DNA from: Campanula takesimana
Taxonomy: Eukaryota; Streptophyta; Magnoliopsida; Asterales; Campanulaceae
Direction: 5' to 3'
Assembly: GCA_026119855.1 (NCBI GenBank)
Contig: JAOWBW010002496.1
Location: 1 to 64,000 of the forward strand
Length of the DNA stretch: 64,000 bases
The position numbers and the translations under genes are program-made. Positions 43,675 to 55,637 of the stretch are shown here, one piece after another; within the stretch, counting starts at the first letter, position 1, and each line of letters begins with the position of its first letter. Below the pieces are notes generated by a model that was not told the DNA's origin, did no database searches, and saw nothing but the letters and a program-made list of their open reading frames with translations.

Positions 43675-46600
43675 ATGTCCCACAATGAATGTCTTTCTTC
43701 TTTTTTCTTTTTTTTTTTGAAAAAACTTTGTTCCTAATTTTTTTTACAAAAAAAAAAAAAAAAAAACACTGGTCTCTTTATACTTGCAAAACTAAATTTT
43801 GGAAAGAGTACGTGATTATATATGAATCTTTGCCACTAAATTATATGAAATGTAGAAATTTTGAGATGTCCCTTAATATTAATATGAAATTTGGTTATTC
43901 TTTTAGGGACAGAGGGAGTAGTACTTTTGCATGCTTTTGATATTAAATAGACATTAGATTCGTTGTTAATTGATGCATTCCTCTTTCGTCTGTTCCATTA
44001 CCAGTTAATGCTTTCCATCTTAAATTTTTTATCTGAATTAAATAAACGGGGTTTCTGAATTTGATATTAATCTCTTTTGAAATAAAGAAAAGGATCATGA
44101 GTACCATCATTTGAGCCCTGGGGGTGGCGTGTACGGAACTTGACTTCCCACCACCCCCACCCCAGAAACACGAAATTCTAGGCACTAGAAGGTCGACTGC
44201 AATAAACCCCAAAGAAAGAGTTGAGCGATTGCCCAAAATGCATCTTCAGTCTCTCAACATGTAACCCATATCCTTATAACCTCCGTCCCAAAATGAATGT
44301 CAATTGCTCTTGATCAAGAGCAATTTCCGACATTCATTTTGGGACAGAGGGAGTAGAATAGTATTGGGCGTCAGGGGGAGTAAAAGGACATCCAGCATGC
44401 TGTAAGCACGGTTCAGTGCCAGACAATTTAAACAGAATTATCGTCGTTTAAAGCATTCACCCAGACACCCAGCCCGGGGAAGTTCTAGTGGCTCTGTCTC
44501 CTGGCCCAGAAGAGACAGAATCACTAGAACTTAGGTTTAATAATGAGGCATAGTTGAGTACAAAATTGGGAACCACTTAGGTTTGGATTAGGTGGCTCAA
44601 AACAAAATATGTCAACGAGGAACTCCAACACCAGAGTGTTACCACTTGTCACAACTAAGGTAGGGAGAGAGAAACCCAAATCTTCTTTAGGAAAACATGC
44701 TGAACTCATCAAGAAACATTACTGCAAACGAAAGGCTTATAAAAAACTAATGAGGGACATGAAGGTCATCAAAATACAGAGCCTCAGTGTTATGATAATT
44801 CCTCAAGACACAAAAAATCTTAACCCAATAACAAATTGGTGGCACCAGCCAAGCGCGACCACAGAGAGAAAAGGCAAAGCCAGTAGCATCTTATTCACTT
44901 ATTAGCTGGTATTAGACAAGTATGCTATCATACCAAAAAGTATTCTGGAAAGTAACACTTTTCTACACATTAATCGTCGTCTACATTTCCTTTGAGTTGC
45001 AATAAAGTAAGTTTGTGTATGCGTGTTAGGTAACGTCATATTTACAATGAGAGATCAGAATTGAGAAATGGACATTTGTACTTGAATACTCCCTCCGACC
45101 CAAAATGATCTTCATACTTTTTTCGTTGTTATTGCGAAGGAAATTTGAGCAATAGTTTTAGGTTGATTTAATTATCCTAATGAAAATCTAAAACTTGTTA
45201 TTGATAGTATTGTTGATGGTGTATCAATAACAAGTTTTAGATTTTCATTTGGACAGTTAAATTAATCAAAAACTATTGTTCAAAGTTCCTTCGCAATAAC
45301 AGCGAAAAAAGTATGAAGATTTTTTTGGGACGGAGGGAGTATTTGAAAGAAGACTAATTTTGGGACAAACAAAAAGGGAAGTAGGACTGCTGATCCTTTG
45401 GGACAGAAGTAAATGATTTGAAGCTTGGGGAAAGTAAACCATTATACTTGTGTGGTTGAACATACATGATGGGTAACTACTCCATATCAATACTTCAGCT
45501 GAAGTTAGATTTAAAAACTAAAAGGGAAACAGTACCTCTTTCCATCGGGGTTAAATGCCAATGCATTAATTGGTCCAAAGTGCCCTTTTACACCTCCTAT
45601 TTCTTCTTGAAGTATCTAAGCAAAAGAGGAATAGAATTGTTTACTAAAGACATTAGCACATGCATATCACCCAAATCGCATTCAAAGTCTACATACGCAC
45701 TGTCTTACCTTGTCATAGAATTTGGCTTCAAACTTTCCAGCACGATGATCTGTTGTTGTGACAGATGATGCGTCCTGACCACCTCCAAGCACCACCTATA
45801 AACCAATTAATGCATCAGTGCAAATTAAACCTGTGCGTATCTGTATGGACAGCCCCATATCCATAAATACCATTTACCTGCTAGCATGCACTTAGCAGTT
45901 AGGTACTCATGCACACAGTGAGTCACATATAGGTATTTAGTGGAACATGCACCATACATGCAGATGATGATATGATTTCAAAAGTCAAATCCCTATTTCT
46001 AGTGAGTGAAGAGCACTTGTATATTGTAATGTCTTATGCAGTGAAATAGAAGAAGAATTTTAAGAATTTACAGATTAAGGAAATCAAGACTTTGAGCTAA
46101 CATCAAGCTATATAATCCACCCATGAAAGACGTGCATATTCTTCATAAATGCATAAAACTAACTACGCATAAAAATAGCAAGCTCTTTAGAGTATATGCT
46201 AGCATATACACCATTATTTCCTTAACCTCCAATCTCCATTACCATATATAAGGATAAGCTTCACTTAAGGATGTACTGCAGAGAACCAACTAACAGTTTG
46301 GATTCAAACTTTAGACAACTGAGTTTGTTTCTATCTATTCGACAGCATATTTTTAAGTCATCACCACCAAGGTATTGATAAGATTTCCAGTTCCCATATT
46401 TGTTACAAATCCTTCATATTTTGTTAAGCAACAATGGAGTGAAAAGGGGTCAAAATTATTTTTGTTGAAGAAACTACTGGTAGTAATATGAAATTATTCA
46501 AATGAGGGTAAAAAACAGTGCGACTTTTATCTAGAGTAAAAGGGGTCAAATTGAAAATAAAACTGTGCTTTTAGAAATAATTTATTAATAACAGAAATAA

Positions 46601-48744
46601 ATACATTTAAGATTAATAAAATGACATATGCTTAAAAGTAAGGGGGGCAAAGTAACCCCTTACCTCTTAGGGAGGCTTCACCGCATTACATAACTGGTGG
46701 TCTTATCTATCGATTGTACATACTCCCTCCCCATCCTAAAATGTTGTCCAAAAAAATCTCAATTTGCTCTTGATCAAGCAAATTTGAAATTTTTTGGGGC
46801 ATCCATTTGGGACGAGATATAATCTAGTAATAACATCAGTTCAAACTAATAATTTGCAATGGCAGGCAAATGAAGAAAAAAACAGTAAACAATCATGTTA
46901 ATCAACTTTTTGACAAAATATGTGGTCAATGCACAAGAGAGAAAGAAACGAAGATTTAGAATCAATATACTTGATAAGTGACCAGTCAGTACTTACATGA
47001 TCAAGGAGTGGAGACATTGCAACGGCATTGACAGGGCGTTCAGTCACATAGGTCTTGATAAGAGTCAAGGATCTGATGTCCCAAAGCTAAGATGGAGAAA
47101 CGAGCATATAAGAATGGAAAGAGATTAACTGCGCGGCAAGAAAGGAAACATGGTCCATAATATTGTATGAGTATGTGTACCTTAGCTGATTTATCCAGGG
47201 AACCAGATATGAAATGGGAACCATCTGTAGACTTTGAGAGAGATGTAATTGTCTTTTTATGGCCAATTTCTTTGTCTGACTCCTTTATCAATTTTCCTGT
47301 CTGCCAGTTGAAATAGTGCAAACCCAAAAATTAACATCACATAACAAATAGCAAACAATTAAGTGATAAACAATGCAGAAACTTAGTCATCTTTTGACAT
47401 CTAAAACAATGATTAACTGCACAACAAAAAACTCCGCAATATTCAGCAGAGGAACAAATGACCAGTAACAAATAATGTTTGTCAATTAATAAGCAAGGCA
47501 CCATCATGCCTCTAAATAGAAACTTAAGCTTTGTTTTGTTAGCCATCAATAAAATCTTATATAGATTATTAAAGAGCAACATAGACAACAGCATCATCTC
47601 CTGCCATAAGAATAACTACTACTCCCTCCGTCCCAAAATGATCTTCTCATTTGCCATTTTTCATTGTCCCAAAAATTTCTTCACATTTCTACATTTTAGG
47701 CTTAAACAAAGCATTATTAGTGAAGCAAGTGTTCATATCCTTAAAAAGTTTGAATAGTAAAACGCGAAGATCATTTTGGGACGGAGGGAGTATAATCTAT
47801 TTACAGTTTTAAGAGACAGTTTGGATTCAAGTCAGCAGGCAAGAGCACAAAGAACGAATGCATCTCAAATGTCCCACTAGTTATCAGCAGGCAAGAGTAT
47901 GTTTATTATATCCATCAAAAGTTATGGCTTTAAGTCGGGGTGAAATTTCATTCAGTAATATTCAGCATAAAGGTAATACTTAGAATTGTCTTTCGCAACT
48001 CATACTTTTTTGCACGGAATGTAAATTGTTCAAAAAGATGATAAAATAATCGAGGACAAACCAAGAAGCAAATATATGGTGATGTATGAGCAACAAAAAG
48101 AGCAAATGACAAGGAGGGGAGAGAGTAAAGTACCTCTGAGTCCCAAATGCGAATGATGGCATCTTCACCAGCACTGATGATAGTCTTGTTAAGAGGACCC
48201 CAAACAGCCCTGTTGATTCTACCCTGGGGGCCCTTAAGTATGAGGGCAGATTCACCAATCTCTGCAAAACATTGAATTGGCACATATAAATTAAATAATC
48301 ATGACAATAAAAAAGAACTAGGTCGAAAGAAAAAGAGCACGGACGGTCGTCGGGATCGGAGGAGATGCGTTTGACGTGAATGGCAGAAGGAAGTCCCATG
48401 AAGGGGTCGGTGGTGATGACGGCGAGCTTATCACCGACAGAGAAATCGACAGCCCTGGCAGGGGATTCGAAATTGAAGGAAAAGAGCTGGGTGCCAGTCT
48501 CCACGTCCCAGAGCTTGGCGGACTGGTCGGCGCTGCCAGTAATGAGCATGGAAGAATCTCGAGAGACGTCACAGCACCAAACGGCGCCGTTGTGGCCGCG
48601 GTAGGTGCCGAGGCGCTCGCCGTTGTCAGCGAACCAGACTGTAGGGGTGTGGTCCTTGGCGCAAGAGAAGAGAAGATCCCCTTCACGGTTGTACTTGAGA
48701 AACGTAAGGGGCCTCTCGTGCCCTTTCATCAATATCGGCCTCAT
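42741..48744 (-). CDS. TIF3I1: Eukaryotic translation initiation factor 3 subunit i (eIF3i), WD40 protein
   Basis: Seven coding exons on the minus strand: 48744-48345, 48261-48134, 47300-47181, 47086-46997, 45795-45709, 45615-45536 and 42816-42741, total 981 nt, 326 residues, close to the 328 I recall for Arabidopsis. All introns are GT-AG. The protein begins MRPILMKGHERPLTF; I prefer this ATG to one four codons upstream because plant eIF3i starts there. WD40 repeats show as YRGHNGAVW, KLWDV, RIWDSE and LWDIRSL, and it ends HHFDQDYFNIRI. eIF3i is a beta-propeller of the cytosolic eIF3 complex that helps load mRNA on the 40S subunit. Intron 6 is 2.7 kb and holds four MITEs; introns 2 and 4 hold one each. 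The frame is intact across every join, so the gene looks functional. It is divergent from TBP. Confidence 0.96.
43357..43596. mobile_element. Stowaway MITE in eIF3i intron 6
   Basis: CTCCCTCCGTTCCGGGTAAG pairs with CTTACCAGGAACGGAGGGAG; TA flanks. A 40-bp block (AATGAGTGGTTGGGAGGAAG...) is duplicated inside at 43416-43495. Confidence 0.92.
43615..43918. mobile_element. Stowaway MITE in eIF3i intron 6, with poly-A expansions
   Basis: CTCCCAGTCCCTAAATG pairs with AGGGACAGAGGGAG; TA flanks at 43613 and 43919. Internal poly-A runs at 43643-43672 and 43747-43766. Confidence 0.8.
44279..44353. mobile_element. Very short MITE forming an almost perfect hairpin
   Basis: CCGTCCCAAAATGAATGTC is followed by ATTGCTCTTGATCAAGAGCAAT and the inverse GACATTCATTTTGGGACAG. 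About 75 bp, in eIF3i intron 6. Confidence 0.85.
44354..45088. other. Unique-looking part of eIF3i intron 6
   Basis: No repeat structure or spliced exon seen. Open frames at 44524-44712 and 44609-44905 overlap on opposite strands and match nothing I recognise. An inverted TTCTAGTGGCTCTGTCTC / AGACAGAATCACTAGAAC pair sits at 44482-44530. Confidence 0.5.
45089..45339. mobile_element. Stowaway MITE in eIF3i intron 6
   Basis: CTCCCTCCGACCCAAAATGA pairs with TTTTTTTGGGACGGAGGGAG; arms continue through TTGTTATTGCGAAGG and its inverse. TA flanks. Confidence 0.92.
46723..46816. mobile_element. Degenerate short Stowaway MITE in eIF3i intron 4
   Basis: CTCCCTCCCCATCCTAAAAT at the left and ATCCATTTGGGACGAGA at the right around an AATTTGCTCTTGATCAAGCA hairpin core, related to the hairpin MITE at 44279. 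Confidence 0.7.
47622..47790. mobile_element. Stowaway MITE in eIF3i intron 2
   Basis: CTCCCTCCGTCCCAAAATGA pairs with TCATTTTGGGACGGAGGGAG; TA flanks (47620, 47791). Confidence 0.93.
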
Positions 48745-49329
48745 CTTCTTTTGCAAACCCTAACAATGGCGGCAATGGAGAGAGAGCGAGGGGAATGAAT
48801 GAAGCCCTTGCTTTTGACCCTTGCTTATTCCAATTGCAATTTCGAGGGAGACGAAAACGATAAGTTAGAAAGTAAAAGGGGTGAATGTGTAAATAAAAAC
48901 AAATACAGTACTACTATAGAGTTGACTAGGGCACCTTGGGTCTCCTGCTCCGACGATCAAATCCTCCATTTTTGAATCCCTAGTACAGTAATTCAAACAT
49001 TTACTTGTAAGTTGGTTTTGATAATGTTGTTATGACAGAAAGTTGAGTTATTCTATGCACCCGTTGTTTGGAATTGGATTATGTATGTCCTGCTCTCCAT
49101 TATTAATACTAGGGCCACAAACGAAATCCTACTTGTCAATTCAATACAATCAAATCATTGTAAATTAAGATTTTGTGAAACTCACTCATTTGATTTACTT
49201 TCGTTTGTTTCAATCAAGTCAAGTTGGCCCTTTTTAGTCTGTATCCCTAACACTTGATACTATCAGTTTTCATTTTCTTAAGAAAAAGAAAAAGGGGACA
49301 TCTATACATACATACATACATACATACCC
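48745..49329. promoter_or_regulatory. 585-bp divergent promoter region of eIF3i and TBP
   Basis: The two start codons face away from each other across 585 bp with no transposon seen. Next to the TBP start is (ACAT)n, about 49306-49327, directly before the ATG. A clear TATA box is not evident for either gene. The region must hold both promoters and both 5' leaders. Confidence 0.6.
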
Positions 49330-52300
49330 ATGGCGTATCAAGTCTCAGAACACACTCAACCTGTTGATCTATCCAAACATCCATCTGGAATTGTTCCTAC
49401 TCTCCAGTAAGTCTCCGTATAAACCTAATACTCCTCAACATGGATTTCATATTTTAGTTTTACTAAAGCTCCAAATTCATTACTTACTTTTCCTGAGTCT
49501 CGCTTTTGTCTAGGAACATTGTATCTACTGTCAATCTCGACTGCCAATTGAAACTTAAAGATATTGCCCTTCAAGCCCGTAACGCTGAATATAATCCAAA
49601 GGTAGTATGTTGCTCTTTCTACTACTCCCTCATTATCTTCAACAACTCTTACTTCTTATTTTTGTTTTTCTTTCAAGATTGTTCATTCACTTCACCTCTA
49701 TCTCTATCAAGTATTGAATAAAAATGAGATATTATTCTTACTTTGGGGAGGTTTTACCCTTTGTTTGGAGATTTCAGTATACATCTATTTTCCTATGTTA
49801 GGATACACTAGGAAGGACCAAAGTTTAACAACAGAAAGCTTTTATATTGCTCAGGCAACTATTAGATTACAACAACTCATGTCTGCACAATGCTCATTTC
49901 ATTGTTATTGACCCAATCTAATTACTCGAAGGTGCTTGCTGATACAATCCCCTAACTTCTTATGTTTACGTGACGTTAAAAACGAAGAAGCTTATCACTC
50001 TCTTTCCCATATGAAAGTATTTATAATACATTGTATTTCCCCATATGATGAATACTTCTTGTTTCTAATGTATTTCAGCGTTTTGCTGCTGTAATTATGA
50101 GGATAAGAGAACCAAAAACAACAGCATTGATTTTTGCTTCTGGAAAGATGGTGAGTTTCTCCTTATCTCAGACACTTATTAATTCTCCATACAAAGATAA
50201 ATCTCATTTGGTTCATTTTGGACTTTGGGACGGAGGGAGTATATATTTGTCTTGTGCCTTAAGTTGTAGGTTGCAGATCCTAGTTTGTATACCTTTTCTT
50301 CATTATACTCCCTTTGTCCCGGAATGATGTTCCCTATTTTTTTGTTGTTACTACGAATAAACTTATCCTAATGAAAATTTAAAACTTGTTACCGATACAT
50401 CAACATAAATACTATCAATAAGTTTAGGTTTTCATTAAGATAATTTAATTAAACCTAAAATTATTGCTCAAAGAATGTTTATAGTAACAACAAAATAAAG
50501 AGGGAACATGACATCAACATATACTATCAATAACAACTTTAAGATTTTCATTAGGATAATTTAATTAATCTAAAATTATTGCTCAAATTATGTTCTTAGT
50601 AACACCAAAAAAGAGGGAACACCATTCCAGAGGGAGTATAAGCTAATGGCCATATACTTTAAGAAGGTATTACAATCCTCCTTTATTGGTTTTAGTAAAT
50701 CAGAATAATCAGTTTCAATTGAAATTGCATGTAATATTAACCGATGAAATGTTATGTTATGAACTTTAGCAATGTCTTTTCTTCTTCCACTTGCTTAAGG
50801 GTAGCTCTGTTCTTGCATTTCGTGCATGATCCCATGGGATGCAGGGGTTGGGCTTAAAGTTATGGCTTGGATAGGAAAGTTTCTATTATTTGTTGTAAAA
50901 CTCTTGTGTACGTTGCTATTTTCCCTATTTTCAGGTTTGTACGGGAGCCAAGAGTGAACAACAGTCAAAATTGGCAGCACGGAAGGTATTGGCAGACTTT
51001 AAATTCATATATATTGTGTAATATTTCGCCACTTGTATATTTTTAGAGGACTGATAGATCATTGTAAAAGTTTGAATCTAAGAGGGCATATAGTGCTACT
51101 GTTCATAACCATTTTTCCTTTTGTTGTTTATTCTTACGAACTATTTTGGTTTGTCAGTATGCACGGATTGTTCAAAAACTCGGATTTCCTGCCAAATTTA
51201 AGGTAATTCATTCCTATAGAACTCTCTTTAACCTCTGTATATACATTACTCTTCTTCTCACGTGTTAGTCACATTGTATCACATCACAGGGTTGTATTAC
51301 GTGATCTTTCTCTATTTTAACTTTTGTTGTTTTACTGCATTTATTTCTTTGATGTGCTGCAGGATTTCAAGATCCAGAACATAGTTGGATCGTGTGATGT
51401 CAAATTTCCCATTAGACTTGAGGGCCTTGCCTATACCCATGGTGCTTTTTCAAGTGTCAGTTTTTATTCTGTCTTCTGCTTCTCTGTAATTACTTGGTTC
51501 GATAAATACGAGATCCTGTAAATAGTACTCCCTCCGTCCCAAATAAATGTTGCATTTGACTTGTCAATGTCATCAAGGAATGTGCTTTACTTATCTATAT
51601 AGTATATAGTGCTTGTGCCATAACAAGATTGCATTAACATTATTTCTTTATTTAGAAATGCGACATTTATTTTGGGATGGACTAAAAAGGAAAGTACGAC
51701 ATTTACTACAGGATGGAGGGAGTAGTAAACAAGGGTGGAAATTTTATGAATTAGTACATAAAGGAAGCCTAAGATATTTCAATTCATGTCTTTATGTGTA
51801 TATTTTACGTTGTTCCTGAGATCTGCTGATTGTCACAGAAAAATTATAAACTCAAACCAACCACACTTGACCTCATATCAACCTAATTTGGTCAGCACGA
51901 TAGATTTTTTCTATCTAGGCATCAACTGTTTCAAAAAAAAATGGATGAAATTATGTGTCCGATAGTTTGTGGTGTTATGAGTGCTAAGATACAAGTTATT
52001 TTTTTCTTTTTTTATGACAAGTTGTTCATGATATTACTGCTCTGTTCTTTTGTACTAAATGTTTGTTTTCATTGATATAGTACGAACCAGAAATTTTTCC
52101 TGGATTGATTTATCGTATGAAACAACCAAAAGTTGTTTTGCTCATCTTTGTTTCTGGGAAAATTGTTATTACTGGAGCAAAGGTAATGGCAGAACTTTTT
52201 TTTTTCTCAATGTTTTGTTATATGTGCCATTCCTGGATAAGTTTACAAATGTATATGGTCCGTTTGTTTTTCAGGTTAGAGATGAGACATACACCGCCTT

Positions 52301-54221
52301 TGAGAATATATACCCAGTTCTTTCTGAATTCAGAAAGAATCCGCAGTGGTATGGTCCTTAATTTCTCTTTTTCTTTCTTTGTATAGATTATGATATTTGT
52401 GGTTTTCATGTTATATCTGGATGTTACGTTTATTTATCTGGTCTCCTATAGTAGCTCTAATAACAATAGATTAAATAATGTAGGGATGCTCCACCTTCAC
52501 TATTACGGCCTCCGTCCCAAAATACTTGTATTTTAAGGAGTTCAAATTTGTCCCAAAATAGTTGTTGTTTTGCTATTATCTAGAAATATTTACCCTTGTT
52601 TACCAATTATACCCTCATTTATGATTATGAAATTGTCATAGTAAAAACATTTAATTACCTAGGCACTCGAAATTTTTCAAGGGTAATTTAGTCTATTAAG
52701 TATGTATTGATTGCATTTCTTAATATGTCTGAAAAACTCTAGAACTACTAGTATATTGGGACGGAGGGAGTACTCACTAATAAGTTCACTCAATTGAAAC
52801 ACGGTATTTGAGGTTACATTATATCATCTCTTTATAATGAAGTGAGTGAGTTTTTATCTTTCCTCTTTTCCTTACTTTCCGTTTTTCTTATTATGGAGAG
52901 GAGCAGTAGGGGCGGTCATCTAGTTGGAAGTGGGAGGAGACATTTATTTATTTGTTTTTTTTTTTTTTTTTGAAAGGAGGGGGGGGTGTTTCTGTCCTAG
53001 CCCTTTCCTACCATGCACAGCTCTTGTTTGGTCCCTTTCATGTCTTGTAATTTGGTAGCCATTTTTGAGGTCTTAAGAATACAACTCGCAAAATTAGAGG
53101 GACAAGTAGATTTAGGGGGTGTTTGACGTATTAAGCACTTGGTGCTTGATGCTTGATACATTGCAAAGGTAATTTGGAAGTAGGTTGCCTTTGATAACAT
53201 TGAGCTCTAGACGCCGAAAGTTCCATGAGCCTCTTATTGGTCAAGAAACGATTTTGATTCTCAATCGTTAAGAGGCTCACGGAACTTTCGGCATCTAGTG
53301 CTTAATGTTATTAGAGGCAACCTACTTCCATATTACCTTTGCAATGTATTAAGCATCAAGTGCTTAATACATCAAACACCCCCTTAGTCTGAAAGAGACT
53401 ACAAAATTCACAAATAGAAGGGTCGTGCATATAATGTGGGTAAAAGATTTTTCTTGAAATGTACATGGCAAAGGTGGAGCCGCATTGAAAATCGGGCCAA
53501 CTGCCCCATTTGATTAAAATAATCTTTACTTGTGCAAGTAATTTAAGAATTTAGGGGTTTTAGTGTAATTTATTGAAACTTACCCCGTTCGTGTAAAGAA
53601 AAAAATGCACTAAATCTTTTTTGCCCCGTTTAGTTAGTGAATTTTTTTTTTTACTGCCCTTTTGGAAACATCCTGGCTCCGCGACTATAGCATGGTGATA
53701 TACATACAGCAAATGTAAAACAGCAAAATATGAGTGAAAAATATGAGCACGCAAGTGTACGTTTCTTCTTACTAGGGCATTTATCTTAGCTTGATATAGT
53801 GCAAGGGGAATTGAAGAGCAACTAGCAATTAAATTGAATTCTAAAGCTTTGTTGCGTATAAGGCAACGCACTTGGTACTCCTTCCGCCTTGGAAAGATAC
53901 TCCCACTTTAACTTTCATGGTCAACTCAATTGAAATTTGATCATAACTTTCGTTTTGGTTAAAGTTCATTTGAGTTGACCATAGAAGTCAAAGAGTACTA
54001 TCTTTCCGGGATGGAGGGAGTGCTTTTTTTTATATGCTAACATCGGAAGCTTACTCTGTAAAACGATCAGAAACTTACTAGCAACTAAAATTCTCATGGA
54101 TGCTTTAAGAAACGCTTGAAGGAATGGATGGCATCGACCACATAGGCTCCACATCATTTTCTGTGCGGAAAAGGGAAATCAGGTTGCATTTATTAATTAT
54201 CGACTTTGTTTTCTGTGCAGA
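49330..54221 (+). CDS. TBP: TATA-binding protein (TBP)
   Basis: Coding exons: 49330-49406, 49514-49601, 50079-50150, 50935-50985, 51158-51202, 51363-51455, 52081-52182, 52275-52348 and the last stop-codon base at 54221; 603 nt, 200 residues, the length I recall for Arabidopsis TBP. All introns are GT-AG; the sixth starts GTCAGT. The short N-terminus (MAYQVSEHTQPVDLSKHPSG) leads to the two-fold core: NIVSTVNLDC (first half) and NIVGSCDVKF (second half). The four DNA-intercalating phenylalanines fall exactly at 57, 74, 148 and 165. TBP bends promoter DNA in TFIID and serves all three nuclear polymerases. The protein ends FRKNPQ: exon 8 finishes CAG TG and the acceptor TTCTGTGCAG at 54211-54220 supplies A, giving TGA. 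Unspliced reading would add WYGP before a stop at 52361. Confidence 0.96.
50175..50241. mobile_element. Truncated Stowaway end in TBP intron 3
   Basis: GGGACGGAGGGAGTATATA at 50227-50245 is a right terminus; no matching left terminus is present. Confidence 0.5.
50308..50636. mobile_element. Stowaway MITE with internal duplication in TBP intron 3
   Basis: CTCCCTTTGTCCCGGAATGA at the left, CATTCCAGAGGGAG at the right, TA flanks. The right arm sequence (TTTAATTAA(A)CCTAAAATTATTGCTCAAA) occurs twice, at about 50440 and 50558. Confidence 0.85.
51528..51722. mobile_element. Stowaway MITE in TBP intron 6
   Basis: CTCCCTCCGTCCCAAATAAATG at the left; ATTTATTTTGGGATGG and GGATGGAGGGAG at the right; TA flanks (51526, 51723). 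Sits 73 bp after exon 6. Confidence 0.88.
52506..52770. mobile_element. Stowaway MITE in TBP intron 8
   Basis: CGGCCTCCGTCCCAAAATAC at the left and ATATTGGGACGGAGGGAG at the right, TA flanks. Confidence 0.85.
53115..53383. mobile_element. PIF/Harbinger (Tourist-type) MITE in TBP intron 8
   Basis: GGGGGTGTTTGACGTATTAA pairs with TTAATACATCAAACACCCCC; TTA flanks both ends (53112-53114, 53384-53386). The arms pair over most of the 269 bp (GGTAATTTGGAAGTAGGTTG and inverse; GCCGAAAGTTCC and inverse), so the whole MITE is a long hairpin. Confidence 0.93.
53878..54020. mobile_element. Stowaway-like MITE in TBP intron 8
   Basis: CTCCTTCCGCCTTGGAAAGA at the left and TCTTTCCGGGATGGAGGGAG at the right; the second flanking dinucleotide is TG rather than TA. 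Confidence 0.82.
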
Positions 54222-54530
54222 GTTGTAGAGGAACATGAATTTTAATGGTTGGTTTTGCATTCATTCATATGCTTGATTAAGGGATGGAGGTTGCTTTCTT
54301 TCACTGATAGCGGAACTCTTGAGCCAATTGTATATAGTCTGAACTAGGCTAAGGATTTAGCAACAAGGAAGAGATATGCTTTTTTTAGCAGCAGGCCTTT
54401 ATTTTTGTTTTGGGGAGGGAGGGGATGTTGCTGCATTTTAATCATGTGTTTTGCTCCTTTGATATTAGTATAAACTTTTCTTCATGGTTAGTTGCTTGAG
54501 AGAGACTGAGCACCTCCATTACCGTTTTCA
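54222..54530 (+). other. Probable 3' untranslated region of TBP
   Basis: Follows the acceptor at 54220. No obvious repeat; the end of the transcript was not determined. Confidence 0.5.
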
Positions 54531-55229
54531 GACACCTCCGGTATTGAAAATTTTTGCATGATCATTTAATTTAAATAATGTACTATGCAACACTTTAAAT
54601 TCAATTTAATCTCTAATACTCCATGTTTAAATTAAATTTCATATTAAAAACTGAAATTGCCAACTGCTCCTCGTCTTCTTCCCTCAATTTCTAATTTCAA
54701 ACCCTAAATCTTTTGCGATATCTTCCATTATCAAGTCATTCTTCATTTTCAATATCAATTAATTCCGGTACTATCAATTCTTCTTCCTTGATTTAATTTA
54801 TAGTAAAATTCTAATTTTGCATTTATTAGTTGTCAATTTGACAATTAATAAATGCAAAATTAGGATTTATTTCTAGATTTGTTTTTGTGTTGTTTTGTTG
54901 TTCTTTTATGTTGAATAAGTTGCCTACTTCTCGTTTTATTATTATGCCTTCTCCCCTTTGTTGCGACCTTTTGTATCTTCCCCTTTGTTGGGAACCTTTG
55001 TCTTCTCTCCTATGTGAGAGCCTACGAATGATGTTAATATTGTTTCTTGGTTCAATGCTTGAGATGCTTGGTTGCGCATTTACTGCCGACTCAAATGCAT
55101 CACTTGATCGTGTTTTCAAAGCCAAATTCTTACCGTGTGAGGGTTTATTAAAGGCCGATGTTGATCCGTGTCCAACTTTTGTTTGGACATGCATTCGGGC
55201 ATCACAAGTTTTCCTTCAATTTCGAATCC

Positions 55230-55637
55230 CCTTTTGAAAAATCTGATATTCTGGAAGCGGGAGGCGCGCACGTCCCACCCCCCCCCCCTATGGGAAGCGC
55301 AGGCCTCCCACAAAGGAGGCAAATGCGCACACGTCTCACCTTCAAAAAATCCATATTTTAGCCCAAAAGTTAACCTCGTTATGCAGTTAAGCCTGAAACT
55401 AACGAAACCAGTCAGAAACTTAACGAACACCACGAAAGTCAAAAAAAAAACAAAGTAAACAAAGACTCAAGATTGACTCTGTTACTTAGTTAAGTCCAAG
55501 ACTAACGAAGGAAGTCAAGAACTTAACGGAAAGTAACGAAAGTTAACAAAAAATAACAAAAGTTAACAGAAAAGAGGAAGAAAACAAAGACTGTGTATGC
55601 AATCGGGGCATGAGAGGTCCAAGGCGGGGTGTCTACA
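55230..55637 (-). mobile_element. Truncated reverse-oriented Tat/Ogre LTR fragment
   Basis: The minus strand reads TGTAGACACCCCGCCTTGGA from 55637, the same start as the LTR at 60054. It continues with CGATTGCA, then TAACTTT-rich and GTTAAG(T)TC phrases, and reaches GGCGCGC-type GC-rich sequence. It stops near 55230 without an LTR end. Confidence 0.75.

Noticed and set aside
48376..48798. 140-codon plus-strand frame over eIF3i
   Set aside because: It is the antisense of eIF3i exon 1, whose sense reading is a conserved WD40 protein.
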